Shown: positions 33,226-44,679, counted from the first letter of the stretch. The stretch: 64,000 nt of DNA from Sarcophilus harrisii (GCF_902635505.1 NC_045432.1:6817275-6881274), one strand, 5' to 3'. A program made the numbers and translations. The notes: generated by a model from the letters alone, not told the origin.

Positions 33226-35120
33226 AGGAGGGCAGGACAGCAGTTTGGTGTAGAAATATCCTCAACTCGACAGGAAAACAAGGAAATTGGAAAAGAATGA
33301 AGCATTGGGGTGGAGGTGTGGGTCATATCCAGAACACACTAAGCTCGGAGATTATGAAGGGCTCAAAAGGAAAGAAAGGGATGAGAATAGCAGACTGGAT
33401 TGAAAATTTTCCAACAATGCATTCTTTTCAAGAAACCTACCTACACAGTGAGTGAGCATAAGGGATTGAAGCAAACTTTTGGCTTCAACTGAACTTAAAA
33501 AAGACAAAACAGGTGAAATAATAATACATGGACAATAGCAAAAAGTAACAAGAGAAAAACAGGGAGTTTATATGCTTAATATGTATCATAGTGTAGTGTG
33601 TCCGTACACACTACTGTGGGGAAAGAATATAAAACTGAGAGGGTTTTTTTGGGGGGGGATATAGATGAGCTTTTAGATAATTTTATTGAGAAAAAGATAA
33701 AAATAGCAAAACTTTAAAACCTTAATACACAAAAATCGGGGTTAGATGCAAAAAAAGGCTTAGAAAAATGCAGTTCCCTTTTTGGCTAAAGGAAAAAAAA
33801 GATACTAGAAAATAGGAATAAATGGACTTTTATGGATGATGGGAGCAAACTTTTATCGGTGATATGTGAGGTACTTGGAGAACCCTTGGGAGGTATAAAG
33901 TACCCATGAAGATACAGGAATTATATGAATACAACTGAAAAATTCTAGAAACAGACATAGTTGAAAGATAACTAATTGCTCATGGGTAGACCCAGTCAGT
34001 ATATAATGATGACCCCTAAATAAATTTTAGTCCCACACTGCCCGAACTATCAGTTGCCAGGCAACCGATGAGCTTTTAGATGATTGGCAAAGAGTAGGTG
34101 GTGTTTTTGTAGTAGAAGAAAGTCATGAAATTCATTTGGAGGAATGAAACATCAAGAATTTCAAGAGAACGAAAAAAGCGAAAGGATTAATTGTGTAAAC
34201 AATTTAGTTTAAGGGAATAAGTTTGTCAATCGGTAGAGCAGATGAGAGGTACACAATATACAGAAGTGAACAAACTTAGTAGTTCACTGTTCGTTAAATC
34301 CAAAGACCCCAGCTACTGGTATAAAGACAAAAACAGGGAAATGGACAGCAATCTGGCAGAGATGAGGTTTAGAGCAACACCTGACACCATACACTAAGGT
34401 AAGCTCCTAATGGATATTATACCAAGTACATATAAGAAATAAGTCAAACAAATTGTAGGAACAAGGAAGAAATTATCTTTGAGATTTATGGGCATGGCAT
34501 TGTTAGCGCAGTTGTGAGTGTGCCAACCATCCAGAGCACAATTTGGAAAGGACTAAAATTGTACATACCCTTTGATCCAGCTATACCACTGTCAGGTCTG
34601 TATCTCAAATCATAAAAGAGGGAAGAGGATCCATATGTGAAAAATGTTTGCAAACAGCCCTTTTTGTGGTGGCCAGTAATTGGAAAATGAGATGTCTATT
34701 GATTAGGAAATGGCTGATTAAGTTATGGTATATGAAAGTCATGCAATATTATTCTATAAAAATTGATGAACAGGCTGATTTTAGAAAGGCCTGAAAAGAT
34801 TTACATGAATTGATGCTGAGTAAAACAAGCAGAACCAGGAAAACATTGTACACAATAACAGCAAGGTTGTGGGATGATTAACTGTGATGGACTTGCATGG
34901 AAAACATCTGCATCCACAGAGAATTATGGAGACTGAATATAAATCAACACATGCTTTGTTCACTTTTTTTTTTTCTACATGGTTTTTCCTTTCTGATTTT
35001 TCTCTCAACATGATTCATAATGCAATATGTAAAAAAATGTACATATATAACCAAGTAAAAACTTAGTTATAAAATATAAAAATATGTAACTGAGGAAAAA
35101 TAAAAATTAAAACAGAATTG
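33226..35120 (+). mobile_element. L1, forward, internally decayed, with 3' end
   Basis: The + strand frame near 33378-33453 reads ADWIENFPTMHSFQETYL, the start of an L1 ORF2 endonuclease (QET catalytic-site region). Around 34115-34180 the frame gives KFIWRNETSRI, as in L1 ORF2, and 34560-34860 is the 'tttgatccagctataccact' ... 'tacatgaattgatgctgagt' 3' region. It ends in an A-rich tail near 35090-35120. The element is about 1.9 kb where a full ORF2 plus tail would be over 4 kb, so much of ORF2 is missing. Confidence 0.75.
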
Positions 35121-35164
35121 TGGCCATGGGAAGAGTTCATGACCAAAGACTTTAGATTACATAA

Positions 35165-36060
35165 AATTTTTAAAATTCTTTTTTTGCACAACAAATTCCA
35201 ATATAGTTAAATTTATTTTTATTTTGTTTTATTTTATGTCTCCAATTATATGTATAGTTTTCAACATTCATTTTTGTAAGACTTTGTGTTCCAAAATTTT
35301 TCCCCTTCCCCTCCACCCCCAAGACAGTAAGCATTCTGATAGAGGGTATGATGGGGGGGAACCCTGAAACTGTCCTGACTTTGGTGGGGAGAAACTCTCC
35401 TCTGGGAAAGGCCCGCCTCAGGGAATCGAGATAAAGTGGTTTCATTCTGTTATCTTGGTGGGACTAGCTGCACCCTCTATTGAGCTGAAAATTGGCTCAG
35501 GACCACTCCCAGTAAGTGGTCCTGCTGGAAATCTGGAAATCTAGGCCTGGGAGCAATGACAACATTGAAGGAATCTCATTCAGTTGAAACTCGGTCTCAG
35601 ATTCCTTATCAAAACACAACTTTGAACTCAAAACTTGCAGAGCTTGAAGTAGGAATCATGCCATGCTAAAGGACCTCTCTCCCCTTGGCACAGCTGCCTC
35701 CCAGGATCTCTGCCTGCTGTAAAGAGACATTCTCTTCTCAGTGATAAACCTGTTATCTCTGGCAGGATTTCTCTGCTAGGACCTTATCTCTCTGCCAGGA
35801 CTTTACTCGGAAGCCAGTCTTCCTACAAAAGCTGGCCTCTGTGGTGCCAACAAAAAACTTCCTTTTTGCCGGTCTAATATTTTGGGTTTGTGAATTGTCA
35901 CATTGGAGCTGCGCTGACCAGAGCGGGGTTCTCACACCTCAACTCTTCACTGCCGCTAAGCGCATCAGTTATACAGGTACAATCGTTTTTAACATTTAAT
36001 CTGAGTTACGTTGTGAAAGAAAAAGTTTAAAAGTCTTTTGTATCTCAGCTGCTTATGAGT
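35165..36060 (-). mobile_element. L1 3' end, antisense, split by a solo LTR
   Basis: Left part 35180-35348 has 'tatgtatagttttcaacatt', 'gactttgtgttccaaaattt' and 'aagacagtaagcattctgat'. After the LTR (35349-35967) the L1 resumes with 'gttatacaggtacaatcgtt', which continues the same consensus. Confidence 0.75.
35349..35967 (+). mobile_element. Solo LTR, group A (endogenous retrovirus-derived), inserted in L1
   Basis: It begins TGATGG and ends CATCA, giving short inverted ends, and is about 619 bp. The flanks 'ggta' and 'gtta' could be a worn 4-bp target duplication. R/U5-like features are 'gataaacctgttatctctgg' and 'ttttgggtttgtgaattgtc'. A minus-oriented relative lies at 18381-18890. No internal viral region is attached, so it is a recombined solo LTR. 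It is younger than the L1 it splits. The virus class (ERV1-like) is a guess from the 4-bp duplication. Confidence 0.7.
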
Positions 36061-36344
36061 TATGGGAATATAGCAGTCCTTGAAAAGTAGTAAAGTAGAA
36101 TAAATTGAAGGCCACCAGCCTGGAAAATGCTATTTCTGACCCCTGGAGCATATATATCCCAATCAACATAAATTAAAGGAGCAACTGGTCGCCAGTACAG
36201 GGCAATACTTCCCAGCCTCCTGAATAGCCAAGGTTCAGCCAGGGCTTGGCCCATGGCTTCTGTCTACTGACATCACTTATGTTTGGGACAGAGAGGCTTC
36301 TTGGTTCTTAAAAGATGTCCCAGTTTGCATGATACATTTTCCAG

Positions 36345-36575
36345 TGACTAGGGCGCCTACCTGGCTCAGTGGATATAGTCCTGTCTCTGGAGTCAAAAGG
36401 ACTGAGTTCCTGTGTGACCTTGGGCAAGTCACTTCATCCAGTTTGCCTCAATTTCCTCTTCTGTAAAATGAGCTGGAGAAGGAAATGGCAAAACATTCCA
36501 GTATCCCTGCCAAGAAAACCCCAAAAGCAGTGATGGGAGATTTGGATATGATTAAAGGACAAAGTACAGACCCTG
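36345..36575 (+). mobile_element. Marsupial tRNA-derived SINE, sense
   Basis: Head 'cctggctcagtggatatagt', then 'tgaccttgggcaagtcactt', 'gctggagaaggaaatggcaa' and 'tgccaagaaaaccccaaaag'. This is the sense counterpart of the SINEs at 16.5 and 51.95 kb. Confidence 0.85.
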
Positions 36576-36589
36576 GGAATTAGGACTCT

Positions 36590-37046
36590 GGGTTGAGAAA
36601 AGCTGGGCTGGAGTTGTACTTCCTTATCAGTAGCCAGCAGGGTTGTTTATACTTCGTGTTCTAAGAGGACCAATGATGTCATGGATGATGTCTGACTCGC
36701 AAGCAAATTGGATTGGAGTGAGGACTCATTCTTCCCAAGTTATCAAAGTCCAGTGGCAGGAGGAAGGTCAAGACAGCTGGTGATGACCCAGGATTCAGTG
36801 GGTGACCTTGACATCTTTACACTGTGTCATCTGCCTTCGTGGTGACTGGAACACATTGTTGTGACCTGCCCATTCCACCAGAGGAGGTATTCATGTGCTT
36901 GGGGTAGACAGCCCCCTAACTCACCAACAGGTTTGAGGCCTATCGGCCCCAAGCCGGATCAGCCCATCTGGAGCTGGCTTCACCAGGTTGTGGCTGCTGT
37001 ACGTGCCACAGCTCCTTGGAGCCATAGATGAGAGTGGGATGACAGG
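36590..37046 (+). mobile_element. MAR1-type marsupial SINE (RTE-mobilised)
   Basis: 'cgtgttctaagaggaccaat', 'gatgtcatggatgatgtctg', 'actcgcaagcaaattggatt' is the marsupial MAR1 signature. The downstream part ('ccattccaccagaggaggta ... gcctatcggccccaagcc') continues the same element. Confidence 0.7.
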
Positions 37047-37047
37047 T

Positions 37048-37866
37048 TGTGAGAAACAATTGTTTCCATAAAGTGAAAAAACGAACTGGAAGAGGAAGGG
37101 AGCAGGAGAGCTCCTGAAACCAGTTGAAACTAGGTAAAACTGGACAAAACTAGTTGTGTAGCTTTAAAAAAAAAAAAAAAAAAAGCTAAAAGTAGGACAA
37201 AAGGTCATAGCTTACCTAGAATAACATGCTTAATTGTTTCATAAATATTAATTTCTCCCCAGGAGAAGCTAAGGCTCATTTTGATGGTCATGCAATGTAC
37301 ATAGTGAGAGGGGGGACATATTAAAGGGTATGTTGTAGAAATGATGAGGTCCTGAGTGGTGGCTGTGATTGGCAGAGAAACTGAAGCATTGATTTTTTTT
37401 TTTTAATTGTTCCCTGGGGCAGGCAGGGAAAAGGCTCTGATAACTGAGAGCAATTTAGTCTGCGGTCCCACCTTCTGTGGAGGTAATCCAGGCAGAAATC
37501 CAAGTTAAGTCAAGTCCCTGAGGCTAACTTTTCCCCTATAAAACAGCTCATTGCTTTGTCCTCCTTTGTCAGTCCACCATGACACTGCTTCCTGGTGTCT
37601 TTCCCCTTCTCTTCCATGTGGTACCCCTCCTAACCCCCCCTTTCCCTGTAACTAGCAGGGGCCAAGTCCTTTCAGGACTGCAAGCTAAGGACCTGTCCCA
37701 AGCTCATGGGGCGTTTCCTTTCTCCTTAAATGGCAAGTTCCACTGAGGAATTGTCTTTTATATACTCTCCCAGTTTCACATTTACCACTTCTGGTGTCTA
37801 TTGTGTCCCTTCCCCTAAATGAAGCTACCTTTTGTCACAGGGAACAGTCGTCCCGAGTTTGTCACA
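37048..37866 (+). mobile_element. Possible solo LTR (endogenous retrovirus-derived)
   Basis: The element appears to start TGTGAG and end GTCACA (inverted ends TGTGA/TCACA). A TATA-like 'cccctataaaacagctcatt' at about 37533 is followed by a pyrimidine-rich R/U5-style stretch. The left end coincides with the end of the MAR1 SINE. I see no matching target duplication, so limits and class stay uncertain. Confidence 0.35.
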
Positions 37867-37869
37867 CGT

Positions 37870-39005
37870 TTATTTGAACTAGGAATTGTTACCCTGATTT
37901 CATCCGAAGGGTCTGGAAAGAATGTTGAACCCATCAGCCACTGGGCAGATGGGGGAGGGACTCCGAAGCCAGGAAACAGGAACATGAGGCCATAATGGCC
38001 TTACCTCTGTAAAGTGTGTGAGCTCATTTTGAGTTTCACGCCCACTTCCCACAAGATCGTGTTAAAAGTTGAAACTGCTTCACTCTTGCTGAGTTTGTTC
38101 ATTTACTGTACCCTGTTTGGGATTCAGAATTTTGTTTGCAATCAGGTGATTGCAAAGGTGGATGGGCAGCACAATGGAGGCAGTCCTCCTCCTGAACACC
38201 TGGCTGCCCCCCAGCCGTGTACCGTGCACTTACCCAATGCAGCCTTGCTTTTTCCTGCCAGTATTTGTCTTTCAGGGAAGGTAACTCTTGCTAAAAACCA
38301 GTCGTGGCCCATGTTTTTCAATTTCAGACATGTACTTTTCCATCTTTTATGTTAAGTCCTTTTCAAAGAGAAATCTTGTAAGAATCAAATCACTGTTTTT
38401 GGAGAGTGATGGCTTCCTTTTGGGGATATGAAGGATTTTCCATTTGTTTTGTTTGTAATTGACAAATTCCATCCCAATATGCCAGGGAGAGTTGAATTTC
38501 AGAACCCTCTTGGGCAGCACTCTGGGCATTCTTTCTGGTTGTAGTGCCACTTGGGTTTTTTATTTTGGTTTGTTTTTTACAATTCTACCACCTTCTCTAT
38601 CGAGTTATTTTATTCTTTGTCATTTTCCTTGACCTGTCCCTCTGACCTGCTTTCCAGTCATCACCTTCAACTGCAATGTGCTCAGATCTTATTCAAGTCT
38701 GAACTTTCCACTTCCACTGCATTGTCAGAGGTTGACTTTATGTTAACCTGGCTTAAAAAAAACCAAAACAAAACAAACCACTATTTTTAAAGTGGTCATT
38801 TGTGCCTTTCACTCTCATCATTTTCATCTGTGTTCCCATAAAGGTCTTTACCAGGAACTCTGTATAACATCATATGCTGTAATTCTTTGTGTCTGGAAAT
38901 TCTGTCCCCTCCGGTCTTGTCCAGCAGATTGCCACCTTAATCTTCTCTATTTCTAATCTTCAATTTCTCCCTCTCTACTGATTTTTTGCCTGCCACCTAA
39001 AAGCC
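37870..39005. other. Intergenic, nothing recognised
   Basis: No gene is found. An 'aaaaaaaaccaaaacaaaac' stretch near 38755-38777 could be a SINE or L1 tail. Confidence 0.35.
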
Positions 39006-39009
39006 TGAA

Positions 39010-40265
39010 CAAGTTTCACCTGTCCCTAAAAACCCCTCCTCACTGTTCCGCCACCAACATGACTTTCCTAAAACACGGGTCCTACCGTATCACTCTCCTA
39101 TTCAAGAAACTCCATTAGAGTATTTTTTCCTTCTGGATCACATGTCAAATACTGTTTGCCATCCAAAACCCTTCAGAATCTCCCTCACAGTCCCCAGTCT
39201 AATTATACCTTCTCATGTGCTTAGGTTGACGAGGTTTAGATTTGGGGAACCCAAGTGAAATTAGGGTTTCTGATGGTCAGGGAGTTAAATGAGGTCTAGT
39301 GGCAGGTTCGGGGTTCAGGGAGTGCAACCCCTCAGAATTCGGCACAAGGGTAGGGAGTTCTGGGATTCCCTTTCTGGCAGTGTGAGTCCCCTATAAAGGA
39401 ATTTACAGACCCCAAAACCTAGACTGATAAAAGAGGTTTATTATGGGGATTGGAAGTAAGGTTCAAGTCTAGTTAGTAAAAGGTGAAGGTAGAGAAGGTA
39501 GAGACAGTTGGAGAGAATGCTTGGGGTTGAGGGATAGAGGGCTTGTTCAGGGAAGAGCCAGGAGACTTGGGATCACTGGGTCACATTGAAGCAGGTGTGG
39601 TCCCTTTAAGAAACTGATTTGTGATCCTTTCTGACTGAGATTACTCCCAGGCCCCCCTGGCCGATGCATTATCAATTCAGGAAGCCGGGACCTTTGATTG
39701 ACAAATCCTGGTCAAAAGCACCCCTTTGAATGCCAATAGGAGATCTGGGCTTGTCCCGGCCCCCACTGGATCTGAGCCAACTTGGACTCTCCCAGCCCTC
39801 ACTAGTTCTCATCTGCTCAGGCTTCCCAACCCCATCAACTAAAGTCTTTGCAGATGGACCTTGGTAGCTCCCTTTACTGCCAGGACCTTCTGTCCACTGA
39901 GAACTACATTCTCAGCACAAAACTCCATTTCCCCTAGATCTGCCACTCTAGAAGTCCGTTTCTGGGTAAACTGATTTCTCTCTTTCACTCCTAAAACCTG
40001 TTGCTAATTTAAAGGGGAGTCTTAACTCTCATAGCCACAAATCTCTCGACCACCAGGAATCTAGACCACTCTAAACCTCATCAACCTCAGTCTGGTGAGA
40101 CTACATGCTCCTGCTTCAAGAGGCCTTTCCTGGTCCTTTTGCATTCATTCTGTGTATTTCTGGGGATGTTTCTGGGTGTATGTACATTTTTATCTGCCCC
40201 TTAAAGTGAAAACTCCTTGAAGGAAAGGATTCGCACCATTGTTTTTTTGGACCCATAGTGGTTGG
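39010..40265 (+). mobile_element. L2 3' end, split by a solo LTR
   Basis: Left part (to 39226): 'gtatcactctcctattcaag', 'aaactccattagagta', 'atcacatgtcaaatactgtt'. Right part (from 40084): 'caagaggcctttcctggtcc', 'gaaaactccttgaagg'. These are successive L2 3'-end segments with the LTR between them. Confidence 0.65.
39227..40083 (-). mobile_element. Solo LTR, group B (endogenous retrovirus-derived), inserted in L2
   Basis: The ends read TGACGAGGTTTAGA and (as reverse complement of the other end) TGATGAGGTTTAGA. The similarity runs 4 nt further on each side (AGGT). It is 857 bp with no internal viral genes. On the minus strand 'ataataaacctcttttatca' and 'ttttggggtctgtaaattcc' give the polyadenylation/R-U5 order, so it points left. 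Relatives are at 13194 and 20225. Confidence 0.7.
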
Positions 40266-40269
40266 TAAA

Positions 40270-40850
40270 GGCTCACAGCTTGATCATTAGGAATTCAGCT
40301 GCTACTGAATTCAAATAGGTTGTGTCTAGGTTCTAGGAGCTACTCAGCAATCCTCCTGTCATCTGCCCTAGACAGATCGTGTCCCCAGCACTGTATCTGG
40401 TCCTGGGCATTATGCTTTGGCAAGACCATTCATTGAGCAAAAAACGAAGGCTTTCCAGATGAAGGACATTTGGGACTAAGCTTCGTGGTGTGTATCATAA
40501 GGAGTGATGTCCATGTGATCTAAGGAACTTGGAGTACTTAGCATGGAGAAAAGAAGTCTGCAAGAGGACCCGAGAAAGGATTTTCTTGGGGAAGAGGGAT
40601 TTACATTTATTCTTGTATCCAGAGAAGTCAGAGAGAGACTAAGCTCTGCTCGATATCTGGAAAGCCTTCATTCTAGGGAGGAAACTCAGCCCTTCAAAGA
40701 TTAGCTGAGATTTAACTGGGAAGGTTAACCAAAAAACACTGGCTGATGGGTCCCTCTGTAGCTCCAGTGGTAGAATGAGGGCCAGAGATGTGCAAATTAC
40801 AGGAAGGCAGACTTCACATCAGCCTAAGGAAGAGTTTTCTAATGTGTAGA
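40270..40850. other. Intergenic, nothing recognised
   Basis: Around 40440-40700 there is phrasing such as 'aggacatttgggactaag' and 'gaggaaactcagcccttcaa', but no firm family. Confidence 0.3.
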
Positions 40851-40880
40851 AAGGGATGCTTTGTAAGAAAATTAGCTTTT

Positions 40881-41640
40881 CAGTGTTACTACTGGGATTA
40901 TATCCCAAAGAGATTATAAAGAAGGGAAAGGGACCTGTATGTGCACGAATGTTTGTGGCAGCCCTTTTTGTAGTGGCTAAAAACTGGAAACTGAATGGAT
41001 GTCCATCAGTTGGAGAATGGCTGAATAAATTGTGGTATATGAATATTATGGAATATTACTGTTTTGTAAGAAATGACCAACAGGATGATTTCAGAAAGGC
41101 CTGGAGAGACTTACACGAACTGAGTGTAATGAACAGGACCAGGAGATCATTATATACTTCAACAACAATACTATATGATGTGATGGACCAGGCCATCCTC
41201 AGCAATGAGATCAACTAAATTATTTCCAATGGAGCAGTAATGAACTGAACCAGCTATGCCCAGAAAAAGAACTCTGGGAGATGACAAAAAACCATTGCAT
41301 TGAATTCCCAATCCCCATATTTTTGCCCACCTGCATTTTTGATTTCCTTCACAAGCTAATTGTACAATATTTCAGAGTCCGATTCTTTTTGTACAGCAAA
41401 ATAACGTTTTGATCAGGTATACTTATTGTGTATCTAATTTATATTTTAATATATTTAACATCTACTGGTCATCCTGCCATCTAGGGAAGGGGGTGGGGGG
41501 TAAGAGGTAAAAAATTGGAACAAGAGGTTTGGCAATTGTTAATGCTGTAAAGTTACCCATGCATATATCCTGTAAATAAAAGGCTATTAAATTAAAATAT
41601 ATATATAAAATGTCAAAAAAAAAAAAGAAAAGAAAAGAAA
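40881..41640 (+). mobile_element. L1 3' end, sense, first of a tandem pair
   Basis: A 5'-truncated L1 tail. The frame reads LLGLYPKEIIKKGKGPVCAR, VVAKNWKLNGCPSVGEWLNK and DDFRKAWRDLHEL, the conserved peptide of marsupial L1 3' ends. It ends in 'tgtaaataaaaggctatt' and an A-rich tail. It is flanked by the 16-bp duplication 'aagaaaattagctttt' at 40865 and 41635. Confidence 0.9.
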
Positions 41641-41650
41641 ATTAGCTTTT

Positions 41651-42091
41651 TAAGTGAAATGAGCAGAATCGGGAGATCATTATACACATGATACCATGAT
41701 CAATTCTGACGGACGTGGCTCTCTTCAACATTGAAATGATTCAAACCAGTTCCACTTGTACAGTGACAAAGAGAGCCATTGACATCCAGAGAGGCCTGTG
41801 GGAACAGAGTGTGGACTCTCTGTTATTTGCTTGCATTTTGGTTTCTTTCTCAGTTTTTCTTTTCCTTCCTTCTTGATCTGATTTTTCTTGTGCAGCAAGA
41901 TAACTGTATAGGTATGTATACATATATTGGATCGAACATGTATTTCAACATATTTAACATGTATTGGACTACCTGCCAGCTAGGGGAGGGAGTGAGGGGA
42001 AAAGTTGGAACAGGTTTTGCAAAGGTCAATGCTGAAAAAATTACCCATGCATATGTTTTGTAAATAGAAAGCTTTAATTAAAAAAGAAAGA
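41651..42091 (+). mobile_element. L1 3' end, sense, second of a tandem pair
   Basis: Starts at 'taagtgaaatgagcagaatc', continues 'ttcttgatctgatttttctt' and 'caaggtcaatgctgaaaaaa'-type tail text, and ends in 'gctttaattaaaaaagaaag'. It lies between the second (41635) and third (42092) copies of the same 16-bp duplication. Confidence 0.9.
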
Positions 42092-42409
42092 AAGAAAATT
42101 AGCTTTTGAGTGTTCAAGCAGAGATAGGGCTTAGTATTGGAAGGGATCTTGGAGATCAGCAAGTTTAATTCCTTCACAAATGAGGAAATAGGCTCCAGTG
42201 GAAGGGTTGGAAGTGGCAGGGGTAGGCCTGGAGACTTCTGGTCCCAACTCCAGGACCACCCCCCCCCTTCTGATAGGCATGTCACCTCCCAGACCTTTAA
42301 ATTGCTGACCTCTGAGATCCCTTCCAAGTGGGACCTTTGGGAAAGAGCTCCAAAGAGGGCTGCTTTAAATGTGGAGAACATAGAAGCAGAATAAAAGCAC
42401 ACACACCCC

Positions 42410-43250
42410 CTTTTTTTAAGCTTTGAGATCTTATTGAATTATGTTATAAACAATGCGCATTGTTTTTTTTATTGGTCTTCTTTATATTGAATTTTTAGGC
42501 ATGGTGCTGAACATCCATTAACACAGAACTATGACCAGGGGAAAAGAAACAGGGTTTTTGTTGCTGGATTTGTTTGGTTTTTACATGTGGAATCTCACAA
42601 TCACATCATCAACCAGTTTAATAAATACAGGCATGTTTGGATTCACAGACAACAAAATACAGCATTTTTTTTTCACGTTTCACTACAGTGCATAATAGAA
42701 GGCAAGGGAAAGTATATAGTCATGTTTTATTTGGGAGTTTTTGAAATTCAGACCAGGGATCTGTGCTCCAACATGCAGTTTTGAACGTGATCCGTGGGTA
42801 CCACAAAAGTTAGTTTCTGTTTTTCTTGTGTTCATCCTGACACATCTAGTGAGTCAGTTCATAAAGCTAAGTCCTTAAAAGTCCTTTAACAGCAATTCAC
42901 GTCTTAGTGTCCAGTTATCAAATCACCGAAAAGTGTGCTTTGTTGAACAACAAAAGTTTCTCTCTAGTCTAGTTAGCAAATAAATTTTACAGTTATACCT
43001 GTTGGATCTTAAATGTTCTGTTTGAGTCAGAACTTGATGCGAAAGTGTACACAGAATGGATTTCTCTAGCAAGACTTTAGAGAAATTTTGCCTCTGCCCC
43101 ATTTCAGAACTGGTCCCCTCTAGTCAAACTCGATTATCCTCTAGATAATCTTACTTTCAAATTTGAGTAGATGACAAAGTCTCAGGTTGGCCCAGTTGTT
43201 CCTTTTGACTTTGGTCAGTTCTTCAACCAAAACAATTCATTCTGTCAAGC
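42410..43250. other. Unclassified AT-rich segment with a perfect palindrome
   Basis: No family is recognised. It begins with a T run after 'cacacaccccc', which could be the tail of an antisense retroposed piece. 'aaacaatgcgcattgttt' at 42448-42465 is a perfect 18-bp palindrome. Confidence 0.35.
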
Positions 43251-43669
43251 TAGGGAAAATCTAAAATACAATTCAGTTGACCATGTTAAGTACCCACTAT
43301 GAGCACCAAGGTTAGGTGCTGGGGATAGAAGTGATAAATGACCCTGGCCCTGTTCCAAAGGACTTGGCAGTCCAGTGAGAACAAGACAATTTATGATAAC
43401 TAGAACACATTTTCTGATGTGCTAGATGCATAGGAAAATTCTCCCCAAGTGACCTGACACACTTGAGGTGGGAGTGAGAACAGGGAAAGAACCCTTCCTG
43501 GAAGGATTTCCTTCTTGATGGATGGAACACACAACCTGGGCCTCCAAGGAAAGCTAGGATCTACTCATTGTCCGCGTGTGCCTTTGTTGGGAACGAGGAG
43601 CTGACTGAAGGATTCTAGCCCAGTCTGAGCCATACCTTCCCGCTCCAAAGCTGTGTCCCACGACAAAAT

Positions 43670-44215
43670 CTGAGCTTGGAAGGGACCTCAGGGCCCACTT
43701 GGTTCAAGCCTCTCATTTTACTGAGGAGAAAACAGGCCCACCCCTACGGGCCCTTCCCCTGTGGCTTTATTGTTTGGGAATCGATGGCATGCCCACGTTC
43801 ACATGGGCATTTCAGAATAAATTTAATGCTATTTTGGATTTGGATCGTGCTCCTTTCCTTCAACATGAAAAAGGAAAATTACTAGCAGGGTGATCTTGGA
43901 CATCACCTGGCCTTCGATTTTCTGATCTGTAGAAGGGGAATGAATAAGACTTGTGAGCTGACCTCACAAATGGGAAGGAGAAGTCAGAGATTAAGTCGTC
44001 CAACCCCTTCATTGGAGAGAAGGAGGAAGAATGGACTTGCCCAATGTCACAAAGGGAGTTAGTGTTAGAGCTGAGTTTGGAGGGAAGGTCAAAGGTAAAA
44101 TGCTTTGTGGGACTAGACCTTCATACTGGGTGACCTCTCTGGGCCTGGCTTCTTTCTCTGTAAAATGGAGGGGGTTGGCTGAGTCCTTTCTAGTTATACA
44201 GCTATGATTCGGGGG
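43670..44215. mobile_element. Cluster of MIR fragments
   Basis: Sense MIR text at 43890-43970 ('gcagggtgatcttggacatc', 'ctgatctgtagaaggggaat') and 44130-44210 ('gggtgacctctctgggcctg', 'tctgtaaaatggagggggtt'). Reversed MIR/CR1-tail text lies at 43675-43730 and 43980-44090. Confidence 0.6.
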
Positions 44216-44679
44216 CCCCTTGGGGAATGCCTTGGAGTTTAGGCAAGTGTGCTCTTCTCCTAATATGCAGGGAATAGTCTAAGAACACTAACATTAGCTG
44301 TTCCCTGCTGATGGGCAAGGAAACCAGCATACTTTTATGATATTCTCTTCCCTGCTTCAAAGGACCAGTTTCTTGAAGGCTGGGGTCCTTGGAAAATGGA
44401 ACTGAGATGTGGAAGGTTTCATGATTATTTCTCGTCTCCCATCACCCACCAGAAGAAGGGCTGGTGGCCTGTTGTGGTAACATGGTGGCAAAGATTGAGA
44501 GCTGGCAAGGCTCAAGCCTGGCTATTTCTCCACCCCATTCCCCTACCTCTATTTCACAAAGGAACCGAACCCAGAAAAACAAATCAAGGGAGATGTTGTG
44601 GTTCCCCCCAGCCCTACTGAGCCCCATTGTCCTCATTTCTCCGTTACTCCTCATTTCTATGGTCTCTTTCATCACAGAC

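Noticed and set aside
32900-35120. Twin-priming (inverted) L1
   Set aside because: The inverted left piece looks like an L1 3' end rather than the 5' part expected of twin priming, so two separate elements fit better.
40856-41218. 120-aa + strand frame that looks like a protein gene
   Set aside because: It is the conserved peptide of an L1 3' end, repeated antisense at 26.4-26.6 kb, with an A-rich tail and a target duplication.
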